NCBI GenBank assembly: GCA_013397455.1
Contig: VYZB01000196.1
Location: 530,073-594,072 of the forward strand
Length of the DNA stretch: 64,000 nt
From: Crotophaga sulcirostris
Lineage: Eukaryota; Chordata; Aves; Cuculiformes; Crotophagidae
Direction of reading: 5' to 3'
The notes under the pieces were generated by a model. It saw only the letters and a program-made list of their open reading frames with translations. It was not told the origin of the DNA and ran no database searches. Both the position numbers and the translations under genes were made by a program. Within the stretch, counting starts at the first letter, position 1. The number at the start of each line of letters is the position of its first letter. Shown here one piece after another: positions 34,132 through 45,797 of this stretch.

Positions 34132-35320
34132 GTTGTCTGTAGATTGTCTATATGAGATGTGCAAGAGCAGAGTGTCTATGTCCCCACTGCAGTCAGTAGA
34201 AAGAAGATGAGTGTCGTCATCATGTAAGGCATGGACTCACCGCCTGTAGATGTCAATCTCAACAACGATGGTGGAAGGAGTCTAGACAGTTATCTAAGGA
34301 TTGCATCCAACCATTACGACACAGAATCTGTCTCTGAGCATGTCATCCTCAGCTGTCTCTATCAGCAGAGACAATCAGTGTGGGCAATGAAATTTAGTGT
34401 GATTCATCTCTTCCAGGGATGACATCCACTTTTTGTCGGTTGAGTGACAGCTTAAATTCCGCTGATGATATTGACTCAATCTCAACTGTCTGCAAAGGGA
34501 GCTGGGACATTTAGCTCAGGTGCAGACTTGTACATTAAAAATATCTGAGGAGGGGAAGAGGAATTTAACTGCAAAATATATTTAATTTATTTTTAAGTTA
34601 TGTTATTTAAATGTGCTGTTAATCGACCCCTTGGCAGCTCCAGAAAAACTGTGGCACGGGTTATGCTGAACCTATGCAAACCGGGGAGAAACTAAATCCT
34701 GGGATTAAGTCTGTAACTTGGGCTTCTGCAGTACTAGGTCTGAAAGAAGCAATATACCTGTTAGTAAGGCAGCCTTTGACATAACTGCTAAAAAATAACA
34801 GTTTTCCATCCTGGAGGGCTAGTAGATCTCGTAAGACTTTGAAAACACAAGTAACACAAATTTCTTTCTCCAGACAGAGCAACTGAGGCTGAGATGAGAG
34901 GCCAGAGGTGATGTTGATGTCCTCTCAACCCCTGGACCACCTGATGAACCCAGCACTTATCATACCAGGTTGCAGAAGCAGACAAGCCTCTATCCTGTGA
35001 ATACTTATGGGCGTCCTCTGTGCTTCAAGGAATTAGGCAGGGTCATGCTGGTATTGGAATAAGAAGTGTATACAGAATAAATTGCAGTCTTCTACCATCA
35101 AGTCAGACCCTGTATTGTGACTTGGGGTCATTGGATACTGCTCTTTTTTTGGATGTAAGGTAGAAAAGACAAAAGTTACAAACTGTCAAAGCATTTTCAG
35201 TCCTATTTTTAAACATCTTTCAATAGTTAAGAGCGAGTGTGGCCACTTAGTGGTATTTTCAAGGTGTTTAGACAGTTTTAAAAACCTCAGCCTTAAAATC
35301 TTAAGACTTACTGTAGCCTT
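34132..35320. other. unique non-coding sequence
   Basis: No element recognised. AT-rich with short frames only. Confidence 0.4.
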
Positions 35321-36060
35321 AGGAGTCCATGGCAAGCTGAACATGAGCCACCAATGCCCTGGCAACCAAGAGGGCCAACCATGTCCTGGGGTGCATCAAG
35401 TACAGCATTGATGGCCAATCAAGAGATGGGATTGTCCTGCTCTGCTCTGCACAGGTGCAGCCCCACCTCGAGTATTGGGTGCAGTTTTGGGCATCACAGG
35501 ATAAAAAGGACATAAAGCCACTGGAGAGTGTCCAGAGGAGGCCACAAAGCTGGTGGAGGGTTTAGAGGGGAAGCAGCTAAAGTCACTTGGTCTCTTCAGT
35601 CTGGAGACCAGGTGAAGTCACTTGGTCTCTTCAGTCTGGAGACCAGGTGAAGTCACTTGGTCTCTTCAGTCTGGAGAAGAGGAGAATGAGGGGACACCTC
35701 ATCGTGGTTTACTGCTTCCTCACAAGGGGAGGAGGAGGAGGAGGAGCAGGTGCTGATCTCTTCTCTCTGGTAACCAATGACAGGACCCAAGGGAATGGCA
35801 GGAAGATGTGTGTGGGAGGACTAAGTTGGATATTAGGAAGAGGTTCTTCACCCAGAGGGTGGTGGAGCACTGGAACAGCTCCCCAGGGAAGCAGTCACAG
35901 TGCCAAGTCTGAGAATATTCAAGAAACATTTGGACAACATCCTCAGACACGCGGTGTGAATATTGGGGTTGTCCTGTGCAGGGACAGGAGTTGAACTCAA
36001 TGATCCTTGTGGGTCCCTTCCAACTCAGGACATTCTGTGAGTCTGTGATTCTATGATTCA
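35321..36060 (+). mobile_element. CR1 LINE, distinct older lineage, with 35-bp internal triplication
   Basis: The longest 3' portion here (about 740 bp). It covers the A..ALVANHV..GCIKYSIDGQ..DGIVLLC..VQPHLEYWVQFWASQDKKD region (paraphrased family order), then LGLFSLE, a tail segment, and a 3' UTR with GATCCTTGTGGGTCCCTTCC. The tail is ATTCTGTGAGTCTGTGATTC. Three copies of a 35-bp unit (35581-35675) and a GGA run (35727-35747) break the reading frame. Confidence 0.9.
35581..35675 (+). repeat. 35-bp tandem triplication inside CR1
   Basis: AGTCACTTGGTCTCTTCAGT plus CTGGAGACCAGGTGA at 35581-35615 and 35616-35650. A third, partial copy from 35651 runs on into normal CR1 (CTGGAGAAGAGGAG). The copies are identical, so the expansion postdates most CR1 mutations. 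Confidence 0.96.
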
Positions 36061-37111
36061 CTGTCTCCTTGTAGGCTAATAATCATTAGTTCAAGAGACA
36101 GGGCCACAGACTGTGTGATTGGGACAAATTTAACCTTAAGTACAGGAAAGCAAAGAGGAGCTGAGTGTTTTGTTCAGGGCCTTCTACATGGCACCAGGGA
36201 AGAAGAGGGTTTTCATGGAAGCAAAGGCATTAGCAGAGGGAGACATTTAGCATCTGTACTTGTAATCTGGTTGCAAGTTTAGCAGCTGTTTTTACCAAAT
36301 GGGAGCAAACCTCTCACAGAATAAATGAGCCTTGGCACGTACAATGCTAAATCTTGAAGGAAAAAAAGAAGATAGATGAGATCTAAAACTGGCCTGCTCT
36401 CAGCATCAGTGATACTGCAGGGAATTTTGGAGTTGTTGAGAGGTTAATTTGGGTACTGACTGTCCACCTGACTCAGCCTCCCTGCTCCTCTGCAGTGTTT
36501 ATGGTAAACTTTTTGATTTTCTCTCCTCAAGTATGGTATAGCATAGCTAGGGACTGTTAATGGGTTTCAGCAGGAAACAGCTGTGTTCATCCATTGTTTC
36601 GTGAAGGAAAAATATTGCCCAAAATATACAGAAGAAATCGAATTCCTCCTCATTGTAAACCCTTTTTGATCCCCAATGTTTAGTAACTCTAAGGCAACTT
36701 TTCTAGCTCCAATGGGGAAGACCCTGAGGCTGTAAGAGAAATGAAGCAGTAGAAGAGACACCATTCTAGCCATGGACTGAAGGTTATCACCCAGAAATGC
36801 TGTTACCATGCTTTTACTCACTCCATCCTCTGGCGCAAAAGCCAAATCCCTAAGCATGATCTGGTACTGCTACCCAGCAGCAGAGGGGGCAAATGACTCC
36901 TCAGCAGGGTTAGTAACTTGGGTGCTCTAGGGAGCAGGAAGCATCATCAATCACCACTTCTGCCCTGGTACTCAAGGTGACTAAACTGTGGCTCCATGTG
37001 ACTTTGCTAAACTGTGCATCCTCATCTGCTACTCATTCTTTAGTCCAGTGTTGGGAGGACTAAGCTCTTGTACCTTCTCTGAGACCACAGCATGATCCTT
37101 GCTCCTAACCA
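36061..37111. other. unique non-coding sequence
   Basis: No transposon recognised. A 96-codon minus frame (36567-36857) has no known motif. Confidence 0.4.
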
Positions 37112-37300
37112 GGAGTCACAGTATCACAGTATTACAAGGTTGGAAAGGACCTTTGAGATCATCGAGTCCAACCTATAACCCAACACTAACACCAACCCAT
37201 CATCTAGACCATGGCACTGAGTGCCTCATCCAATCTCCTCTTAAACACTTCCAGGGTTGGTGACTCCACCACCTCCCTGGCCAGTGCATTCCAATGGCTA
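37112..37300 (-). mobile_element. CR1 LINE 3' end, young lineage, strongly 5'-truncated
   Basis: Very little diverged from the other young copies: CAGTATCACAGTATTACAAG tail, UTR, and the ORF2 end up to ATTCCAATGGC. The insertion stops near 37298. Confidence 0.94.
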
Positions 37301-38961
37301 AAGTCTCCACAGTGTGGTTTTGGCCTTGCTCCATTTGGTCTTGAATGGTTCCAGGGCACAGGAGAAGGTTCTCCCAAAGGCAGGCAGTAATGCTTCGTTT
37401 TATTTGCTCAGGCACAGGTTTTTGGAGCAATCCTCTCCAAAGTTCCACTCGTAAAACTAAAACTGCTTGCCATGCATATCCCATGAAGCTTCTCTCATCA
37501 TCAGCTTTGCCTATGTAACTCTGAAGTATCATCAGCCAGTGGTGTCTTGTGAAATGGAGTCCACCTGGGTCAAGCTGTCCTGGTAGCTCAGCTGCACTTC
37601 CTTGGAGTTCCTCCTTTTCAGCCTGACAAGCAGCAGGTGCTTGGGAAGATCTGCAGAGGCTTTGCTCTGTCTGAGTGGGATCTTCTGTGCTACAGCTGGA
37701 GATGTGAGATGGAGCCTGACCAGACAACATAGCAAAGAAGAGCTCTTCACTTGGTTTCACAACTGCTTCTAGGATCCAGATCTCCTCTACTGGAGCAGAA
37801 AGGATGTTTTTATGATTGAATTTGTAATTTTGGGAAGCACAAGCAAAAGAGAGGAATATGTCAACATTGGACTGGGCTGGGCCACAGATGGCTTGGCTAT
37901 GGCAGGATCAGTCCCTGCCGAAGTCTTGAGATCCAGTCACAAAAAAAACCCTCTTGTGTGTAGGACTTCCAAGAAACAGAGACTCCTTTTCAGTTCAAGA
38001 TATGTACTGTCCTTTTTCTCCTTTTGTTTGAGTAAGTGTATGGGGAAAGACCTTTTTACATCATCTTCTTCGTCATCTTTTTCTTCTTCCTGTAATTACT
38101 GTTGTTTAATTTATCTTATTTTACTTGTGAAGAACATCTGTTCTTATCAATTTCTGCAGGGAGAAGTTCAGAAACAGGCAACAATGAAAAACAGAGATGG
38201 AGACCAGGAAGAAGAGAAGTGAAGGTGATGGTGGAGAATGGAGAAAGGGGGGAAAAAGGAGTCCAGATATTCTCAGAGAAGAACAAATAATATTTAATGG
38301 GGCTTTTGTAATTCAATTTTACTCTACTTTCCATGAAAGTCTGGAAAAGGGAATCGTGGTTTCTGGAGAAATTTAAACCCACAGAGGCTGTGTGACTGAC
38401 ACCTCAGCCCAGGGATGAGCAGCTCTGGGTGTCAGACTGCCATGGGGTGCTGGATGCTGCTTGGGTCTCCTGTAGAGGAGGAATCTAGCAAGAAGGAGAT
38501 GAGGGTGAGACGGACATCTCCTACTCCGGTGTCTATCTGCTCCCATCTCTCCAGGTACCAGTTGTCCCCCACAGTGGATGGATTCCAGCTGAGGGCATCA
38601 ATGTTTCAGGTATCTCAGACCAGACCTGGTGTAAGCAAAGGGCTGGCAGAGGACAGGAGTGAGAGTGAGGATCCTGGTGCAGATGCAACACTAAGTTGTT
38701 TTGTGGTTTCCACAGCAGGGAGCTTGGCTGCCAAAGCCAACCACAGGAGGGAACAGGAAGAAGGAATGCATCCCACATGGTCTTGGGATGATTTTACCCT
38801 CAGATGAGGAGCAAGAACCGTGGGAACAGCCTGGGGCCTTTGGGAGTGTGGGAGGGCTTTTCCACATTTCTGTCACACATCCAGCAGCTATAACTCAATT
38901 TACACCAGGAAACAACAGAGTAGAACAGCATTGGTTTCACCTAAGGATTTACCTACCCCAG
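37301..38961. other. unique non-coding sequence
   Basis: No transposon recognised. Holds the longest gap-free open frame in the window (minus 37200-37760, 186 codons), which runs into the CR1 copy at its C-terminal end. I recognise no domain in it. See the rejected list. Confidence 0.4.
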
Positions 38962-39015
38962 GTGGTGCTGTCTGCCTCCAGCACAGCTTCCCATCTTTCA
39001 TGAGAGAGAAGCAGG
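38962..39015 (+). repeat. left copy of a 54-bp direct repeat flanking a young CR1
   Basis: GTGGTGCTGTCTGCCTCCAG, then CACAGCTTCCCATCTTTC and GAGAGAGAAGCAGG. It aligns without gaps to 39484-39537 with about 7 differences. Confidence 0.9.
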
Positions 39016-39017
39016 AA

Positions 39018-39483
39018 ATGTGTCCAGAATAGAGCAACGAAGATGGTGAAGAGGTTGGAGCACAAGCCCTACGAGAAGCAACTGAGGGAGCTGGGGCTGT
39101 TTAGCCTGGAGAAGAGGAGGCTCAGGGGAGACCTCATTGCTCTCTGCAACTCCCTAAAAGGAGGTTGTAGTCAGGCAGGGGTTGGTCTCTTCTCTCAGGT
39201 GACCAGTCACAGAACAAGAGGACATGGGCTCAAGCTTGATCAGGGGAGGTTTAGGCTTGATATTAGGAAGAAATTCTTCCCTGAAAGGGTGATTGGCCAT
39301 TGGAATGCGCTGCCCAGGGAGGTGGTGGAGTCTCCGTCCCTGGAGGTGTTTAAGAGGAGATTGGCTGAGGCACTCAGTGCCATGGTTTAGATGTTGGGTT
39401 GATGTTAGTGTTGGGTTCTAGGTTGGACTCGATGATCTCAGAGGTCCTTTCCAACCTTGTAATACTGTGATGACTGTGATACT
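39018..39483 (+). mobile_element. CR1 LINE, young lineage, inserted between a 54-bp duplication
   Basis: Begins TGTGTCCAGAATAGAGCAAC. Open ORF2 tail 39043-39390 (115 codons; ends LSAMV). The 3' UTR with the hexamer motif and tail AATACTGTGATGACTGTGAT ends near 39483. Direct repeats of 54 bp lie at both sides, so both boundaries are well defined. Confidence 0.96.
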
Positions 39484-39537
39484 GTGGTGCTGTCTGCCTC
39501 TAGCACAGCTTCCCACCTTTCCTGAGGAGGAAACAGG
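39484..39537 (+). repeat. right copy of the 54-bp direct repeat
   Basis: GTGGTGCTGTCTGCCTCTAG, then CACAGCTTCCCACCTTTC and GAGGAGGAAACAGG. See the left copy at 38962. Confidence 0.9.
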
Positions 39538-40082
39538 ACCAAATGCTTTATGTGCCCTTGTCACCAGCAGATTAATGAAAGCTGTGAGGACAGAGAGGGG
39601 ATTGCAGCCCGCTGAACCGTGACCGAATCTCACTACCACCCATCCCTCTGACACAGCCATGATTTCTGGCTCAATCTCTCACTCTGCTGAGATACACAAC
39701 GAATTGTGGGGACTGGGGATAAAAATGATGCAGTTCATTTAAAAAAGGGATATCATAGTCTGGATCCGTAAGATGGACTCATCTCCCTGGGTTTTTACCC
39801 ATGATGGGGTTGTGGTCTCAAGAAGGATGAGTGTGATTTGGGCTTTCCACACCTAATTGTTTCGATCAGCAGAGCCTGGCTTTGTTTTGCAGCTCCCTTT
39901 GACATAGTCTTAGAAAATATATCATTCCTAGCAAGACAAGTATTATAAATCTCCTTACTCAGAGGCATCTTGTGCCATTTGAGATGCTCTAGGTTGGCAG
40001 AAGTGACACAGCTTATAAAACTCTGAAACCCTTCAGAAATGGTACTGGGTCCAGATAGGGCATGGAATATCTAAAATGGTAC
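39538..40082. other. unique non-coding sequence
   Basis: No repeat or gene recognised. Confidence 0.4.
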
Positions 40083-41000
40083 CCAACACCTACTTGTAGA
40101 CAATTCGAGGATGTTGTGGAGGACAGTGACAAAACCCTTCCAGAAGTCCAGATAGGTGACATCCATAGCTCTTCACTTGTCCACTGATGTGGTCACTCCA
40201 TCACAGAAGGTCACTAGGTTGGTCAGGCAGGACTTGTCCTTGGTGAAGCCATGCTGGATTCCTTGAGTCACCTCCCTGTCCTCCACGTGCCTTAGCGTAA
40301 CTTCTAGGAGGGTCTATTCTTCCCAGGCACAGGGGTGAGGCTGACAGATCAGTAGCTTCCAGGATCCTTTTTTCTACCCTTTTTAGAAATGTCTGTGATG
40401 TTTCCCTTTTTCAATCACCAGAGACTTGACCTGACTGCCAGGACTTTTCAAACATCATGGAGAGTGGCTTGGCAACCACATCAACCAATTCCCTCGGGAC
40501 TCTGGGTTGCATCTTGTCAGGTCCCACAGACTTACATTTACTCAGGTTCCTCTGGTGGTCGTTAAACTGATCTTCTCTTACAGTGGGAAGAAATTTGCTC
40601 TCCCAGTCCTTGTCATGCAGTCTGTCCACTGGAGAGGTGTGGGAAGAGAGGCTGCCGGTGAAGACTGAGGCAAAAATATAGTTAAGTACTTCAGCTTCCT
40701 CCTTGTCCATTGTTATCAGTTGGCCAGTCGTGTTCATCACGGGGGTACGTTTTCTGTGACCTCTCTTTTCTGGCTGACATACCTGCAGAAGCCCTTATTA
40801 TTATTCTTTGCATCCCTTGCTAAGTTCTGCTCCAGCTGCACCTTGGTCTTCCTGACCCCATCTCTACTCAACTGGGCAGCATCCCTATACTTTTCTCAGG
40901 ATTCCCATCCATATTCCCATTGCCTGTTCACTTACTTCTTACCCTTCAGTTTGACCAGCAGGTCTTGATTCAGCCACGCTGGTCTCTTGCCTTGCTTTCC
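40083..41000 (-). mobile_element. CR1 ORF2 middle fragment (reverse-transcriptase region), pseudogenised
   Basis: Read on the minus strand from about 41000 down, it gives an AWLNQDLLVKLKGKK segment, RDAAQLSRDGVRKTK, LARDAKNNKGF, then an open stretch (40411-40740) with [20 protein letters not shown] and [18 protein letters not shown]. Next come [24 protein letters not shown], stop, and YLDFWKGF. This is the CR1 linker and N-terminal part of the RT domain. The RT catalytic aspartate motif is not reached. It carries an in-frame stop and lacks the 3' end, which is unusual for a LINE. Confidence 0.9.
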
Positions 41001-41028
41001 TGAATTCTTCATGACAGGGTTTATTAGG

Positions 41029-41102
41029 CATGGTGGTGTTGGGCTGGATGATCTTAGAGGTCTTTTCCAACCTTAATGATTCTGCGATTCTATTATTCTT
41101 AC
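41029..41102 (+). mobile_element. CR1 LINE 3'-end stub, opposite to the adjacent RT fragment
   Basis: GGCATGGTGGTGTTGGGCTG, GATGATCTTAGAGGTCTTTT, CCAACCTTAATGATTCTGCG, ATTCTATTATTC. A plus-strand 3' UTR and tail of the same type as at 56871. It sits about 30 bp from the inverted RT fragment. Confidence 0.88.
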
Positions 41103-43271
41103 ACCTGGGGATCAAGAGCTTTTTTGCTCTATTTCGGTCTTGTAGGAGGGAGATCTAAATCAGAACTGAAGGTCATGACAGCTTTCTTCACTTCATGGTG
41201 CCACCACCATGGCTCTCTTCAAGACTTTCTAGCAATGGGGAAATAAAAACATCAGGGAGTAAGAATTTATTGTAAATAACTGAAGCCTTTACTGACATGC
41301 AAATTAATATAATAATCTAGGATGAAGTCACAATGCTTTTTTACATTCCCTAACCTCAGTTTTGTGACATTGCCTACACCTCTTCACAGCATTTTTAGAC
41401 GCAGCAAAAATTTACACAAAAAACTCAATCTGTATTGTGACTTAGTGAAAAAGTAGAGAGAAAGGAGAGAAAAGTTTGATGATTGGGGATTTGTTTGGGT
41501 GAAATGATTCATGTTTGACTTTCCCTTGGAAATTTGCAGTTTATTATCTCTGTGCCAGCTGTTGGCTGTCTGGAAGCCTGTGAATCCACCTGGGGAAGAG
41601 GGGGATTAGGAAAGGGCATTGAAGTGACTGAGGTGCTCCCAAGACCCAGCCCAGTCTCCCAGGAGTAGCTGAACACACACTCCAAGACTGAATTTTCACT
41701 GGAGATGGAAGCAGTAGAGGATGTGAAGAGCGAGAAATCGGATGAGGAGTAGTTAAAAAAATAATCACTGAAGATGTTTCCAATTTCCACATTTGTTAGG
41801 AGGGAGTATGGAAAAGGTGATGACAATGATGATGGTGGTGATAATAATAATGGTAGTAGTAATAATAATGGGGATGAGGGAATTTATTATTATTATGAAG
41901 AAGGTTCCTGGTAGCTTATAGGTTTGCAGAGCACAGGGAAGTTGAAAGAGAGAAACAATTTGCTCAGCAGAGCATCAAAGGCAAATATTCCTTCTCCTCT
42001 CTCATTGATTCCACACCTTCTCCAGAAGTTACTTACCTTTGTTTAAATCACTTTATCCTACTAATCCACCAAAGGCAGGTGAGATCAGGATGGGTTAGCA
42101 CAGAATTGCAAATATATTATTGGAATATTTTCTGTGAAGACAAATAGACCTTATAGCACCTTAATGTCTAAAGTCAGAACTCTGTGCTTAATTAAGCAGC
42201 TACAGGGGCCATTTACAAATGTGATTTCTGGATTGATTATCTATAACTCTCCCTGCAGCCCCTATTAACAGCATCCTATGAATAGGATTGTTTCCTATAA
42301 GTGTCTCATCCAGGAAGATGGGGTAGCTGCATTTGCTGAGCATCTTATTCCAAAGGATCAACCTGAAAATATTGACTAATCAGCAACAAGCGTTGATAGG
42401 GGCAGAGAAGGAGGTATAAATCTCCTCTGGGGCTTGTGAGGGGAGGATAACAGTGATGAATCTGCAGATTAAAAGGCTGTTGAATTACCATTCAGACTGG
42501 GTGTAATGTGTGTGTGTAAGTGTGCATGTATTAGGCCAGATCCAAAGCTTCTCCTGTGTATTTGTGCACAAGGCTTGATAAAAAAAGCTTGGTCAAAATA
42601 GCAGAGTGAGATTTGTGTGCCCTGTTGAAATTTTCGGTCAGTTAAAGTTTCCAAATAGGAGACTGAAAAAGAGGAAACTCGCAGAGGGAGGACAGGCTGA
42701 TGGTACAACGTTTCCCAGGAGGATCTCAGAACAATATGCAACATCTTATGTAACTTTGCACTGATTTTCAAAGAGCTATCTGCTATAAAACACCTTTTTT
42801 TCTGCCCTTAAATAATCAAGTTTTCTAGCCTGTCCTGTGAAGAGGGTTAGCCAGGATCAGAGTTTGTTCTTTGTCTTTCCATCAGTAACCAGGTGCTCCC
42901 TGTTATGTGCATTTTGAAGAACAAATTTCAGACAAAAGTGTGCAAAGGCTTGTTCCCAACACAGAAGGAGCATCCAACCAAAAGGAGAATCCAGCAGGTA
43001 GGGCACGTAGACACCTGTCCACAGGACTATGACAGTCATAGCTACGTGGGAATACCAGTAACCTGGGTTTCTGTGGTGCAACCCACATTTCCAGAGTTTG
43101 CTCATAAATGACCCCTACCCAGCCGAGTGACTGAAGTCCTGAGGTCCTGCAATACAACTTCAGCTGCTGTTCTTGCCATACCAGCTCCTCGCTCACCTGC
43201 ATTGCACAGGTTTTTTATAGTGTGGGGCTGCTGGGCAAGAGAGAGAGAGCTGTTAGCCAGGGTGTTGTGAC
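41103..43271. other. unique non-coding sequence
   Basis: No transposon recognised. Imperfect GAT/AAT/GGT triplet repeat at 41818-41899. Frames of 105 codons or fewer overlap across strands. Confidence 0.42.
41818..41899. repeat. imperfect trinucleotide microsatellite
   Basis: GATGATGGTGGTGATAATAA, TAATGGTAGTAGTAATAATA and TTATTATTATTATGAAG. A mosaic of three-base units. Confidence 0.88.
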
Positions 43272-43280
43272 AATGAGGTG

Positions 43281-43737
43281 AGGAGAGCAACGAAGATGTT
43301 GAAGGGTTTGGAGCACAAACCCTGTGAAGAGCAACTGAGGGAGCTGGGGCTGTTTAGTCTGGAGAAGAGGAGGCTCAGGGGTGACCTTATTGCTCTCTAC
43401 AACTCCCTAAAAGGAGGTTGTAGTCAGGCAGGGGTTGGTCTCTTCTCTCAGGTGACCAGTGACAGAACAAGAGGACATGGTCTCAAGCTTTGTCAGAGGA
43501 AGTTTAGACTTGACATTAGGATTAAATTCTTCCCTGAAAGGGTGATTGGCCATTGGAATGCGCTGCCCAGGGAGGTGGTGGAGCCGCCAACCCTGGAGGC
43601 GTTTAAGAGGAGATTGCAGGAGGCACTCAGTGCCATGGTCTAGATGATGGGTTGGTGTTAGTGGTGGATTATAGGCTGGACTCAGTGATCTCAGAGGTCC
43701 CTTCCGACCTTGTAATACTGTGATACTGTGATACTAT
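43281..43737 (+). mobile_element. CR1 LINE, young lineage, with 9-bp target-site duplication
   Basis: Starts with AGGAGAGCAACGAAG. ORF2 tail 43278-43643 is open (121 codons, with [20 protein letters not shown] and LSAMV at the end). Then the UTR and the tail TACTGTGATACTGTGATACT. AATGAGGTG flanks it at 43272-43280 and 43738-43746. Without RT or endonuclease it is a dead 5'-truncated insert. Confidence 0.96.
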
Positions 43738-43746
43738 AATGAGGTG

Positions 43747-44822
43747 CAGCACCAAGTTACATGGCAGAGGCAAACCAGCAGCACTATGAGAAACTTCACA
43801 GCAAGGTGGTATTTGGGCTTCTCTCCCACTCCAGGATCACTTGAGATAGCTCAAACTGGCTTTGTGAACTGTGTAGGCAAGAGATCAAAGCTTCGCACAC
43901 AGGCCACCCTGCTAATTACAGCATGGACACCACCTCTAGCAATGATAATATAATGAATCGATGCCGCCAGAGTTTCAAAGGCAATTTTCTGGGAAGGAAA
44001 GGCATATCCTGCTCTGGAAAGTACAGCCTTGTGCCCGCTCAGGTCAGTGCAGTGAAGGCATTACCTCTCAGCTGAAGGATGGCACCTGCCTTGGTCTCCT
44101 CCTGGTTGCAGAGCAGAGAAGACCAGGAGCTGCCTGGGGATGTGATCTGTTGCTGCCCAGCTCTGCTTGTGCTCTGGGGAGGAGGGAGAAACAGCAGCAC
44201 ATACAGACACAGAGAAGAAGAAAAGATAAAAAAAAAATGAAGAAAAGCTAAAAAAAAAATAAAGAAAAGAAAAAATATATCAATAATTTAAGAGACAAAG
44301 CTTCTGCCACGAAACCCAATCTATTTTGGTTGCCTGCAGCAGGTTTTGGACACCTTGATTAATCATAACTCGCTACGTATTATTTCCCTATAAACAAACT
44401 ACAATGTTACTCATATAAACAGCTTTATCTTGACAGCTGCAAAATGCCAGGATTTAATGTTGAATGAACAGAGCTTCACCATATGGTGCCACTCTGGGCC
44501 TGAGATGATATAATCCACAGCATATTGCCTTCCGGAAACAGCGATTACAAGGGAGACTCCCCTCCCCTTTTAGTTGCATTTTTTGTCTCTAGTTCACATT
44601 GTCTCCTATTTTTCCTGACAGCTTAGAATAAATCAGTCTTTCAAGGTGTTGTTGGGTTGGGTTATTTATTTTTTTCTGTTTCTAGTCATGGCAGTGGGGT
44701 TTGACAAGGCACTGAAGGTTTGGTCGGCTGTTTGAATGTCTCAGGGTGGCAAACCCCATCCTAGCTGATCTCACCTCCCATTCCACCAACCCACAGCCTG
44801 GCAGATCAGAAAGAGGTTTATG
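43747..44822. other. unique non-coding sequence, partly AT-rich
   Basis: A-rich tract 44211-44280. The following block (44285-44620) is repeat-free with motifs such as TTGATTAATCATAACTCGCT and GTATTATTTCCC and looks like a possible conserved non-coding element. Confidence 0.4.
44211..44280. repeat. A-rich low-complexity tract
   Basis: A runs of 9-10 with AAGAAAAG and GATAAA interruptions over about 70 bp. Confidence 0.9.
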
Positions 44823-45137
44823 ATTATCACAGTATCACAGTATTACAAGGTTGGGAAGGACCTCTGAGATCATCAAGTCCAACCTATAACCCAACACTAA
44901 CACCAACCCATCATCTAAACCATGGCACTGAGTGCCTCATCCAATCTCCTCTTAAACACCTCCAGGGTTGGCGACTCCACCACCTCCCTAGGCAGCGCAT
45001 TCCAATGGCCAATCACCCTTTCAGGGAAGAACTTTTCCCTAATATCAAGCCTAAACTTTCCCTGATGAAGCTTGATACCATATCTTCTAGTTCTGTCACT
45101 GGTAACCTGAAAGAAGAGACCAACCCCTGCCTGACTA
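44823..45137 (-). mobile_element. CR1 LINE, young lineage, 5'-truncated
   Basis: Reverse complement of the CR1 3' end starting ATTATCACAGTATCACAG. ORF2 tail to the AGVGLF segment. TTATG at 44818-44822 and 45138-45142 is a possible short target duplication (weak). Confidence 0.94.
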
Positions 45138-45142
45138 TTATG

Positions 45143-45797
45143 TCTATGTTAACTAGAATTGCCAGATGACTCATGCAATGGGGACTTCTCATCTCTTACT
45201 TGCTAATCCCCTTTTCTTTGGGATGGTACTATTAACTTTGGCTTCTTCTTGTTTTCTGTCTAAAACTAGAGGACCTGCACCAAGTTCTCCACCCCTAGGG
45301 ACTCTCTATTTGTGTTTATCCTCTAAGGAGATGTGAAGGTAGGTGTGAACACAGACAGGATGGCTAGAAGGCAATGCCTGGCTGCAGGAGGCATGTGCTC
45401 TAATGTCAGCTCAGTTCTTCCTTGGGTTCAGGAAAGGAGAAATCAGCTGTTGTACATGTGCCCTTGCCATGTTAAAACTTGTGCCTTCATTGTCCCAGGC
45501 CAAGATTTGTGTTCTCTCTCAAGATCTAACCCCATTAGTGGAGCCTGTGGAAAATGCAGCAGTACTGCTCTCTGGTCTTGAACAGAAATCAGATGATACA
45601 AGCACTGTTTGATGTGCTGGTGGGGAAAAAGTGAAGGAAATCCACTGTATCCTTCACTTCCCAGCATCAGGTAAGACAAATCTGGAGCTGTAAATCAACC
45701 CTGGCTCTTAAACAACGCCCAGGGAATACATGAGTATATTAATGTGACTACCAGACAGGTGGCCACCGTCTACGCAAGATCTCTAGTGTGCCTTTGA
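45143..45797. other. unique non-coding sequence
   Basis: Nothing recognised. Short overlapping frames only. Confidence 0.4.

Noticed and set aside
36878..36894. CTCF-like CAGCAGAGGGGGCAAAT
   Set aside because: One G too many relative to the core spacing, so it does not fit the consensus.
37200..37760. 186-codon minus-strand open frame, the longest without N
   Set aside because: Its C-terminal ~30 codons are CR1 read in the wrong frame, no domain is recognisable, and about one frame of this length is expected by chance in 64 kb on six frames.
43278..43643. 121-codon frame that looks like a real, conserved protein
   Set aside because: It is the tail of CR1 ORF2 and recurs in a dozen places. 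Without the RT and endonuclease parts it is not a gene. The same applies to 3813-4178, 11968-12321, 39043-39390, 59185-59553 and 60982-61251.
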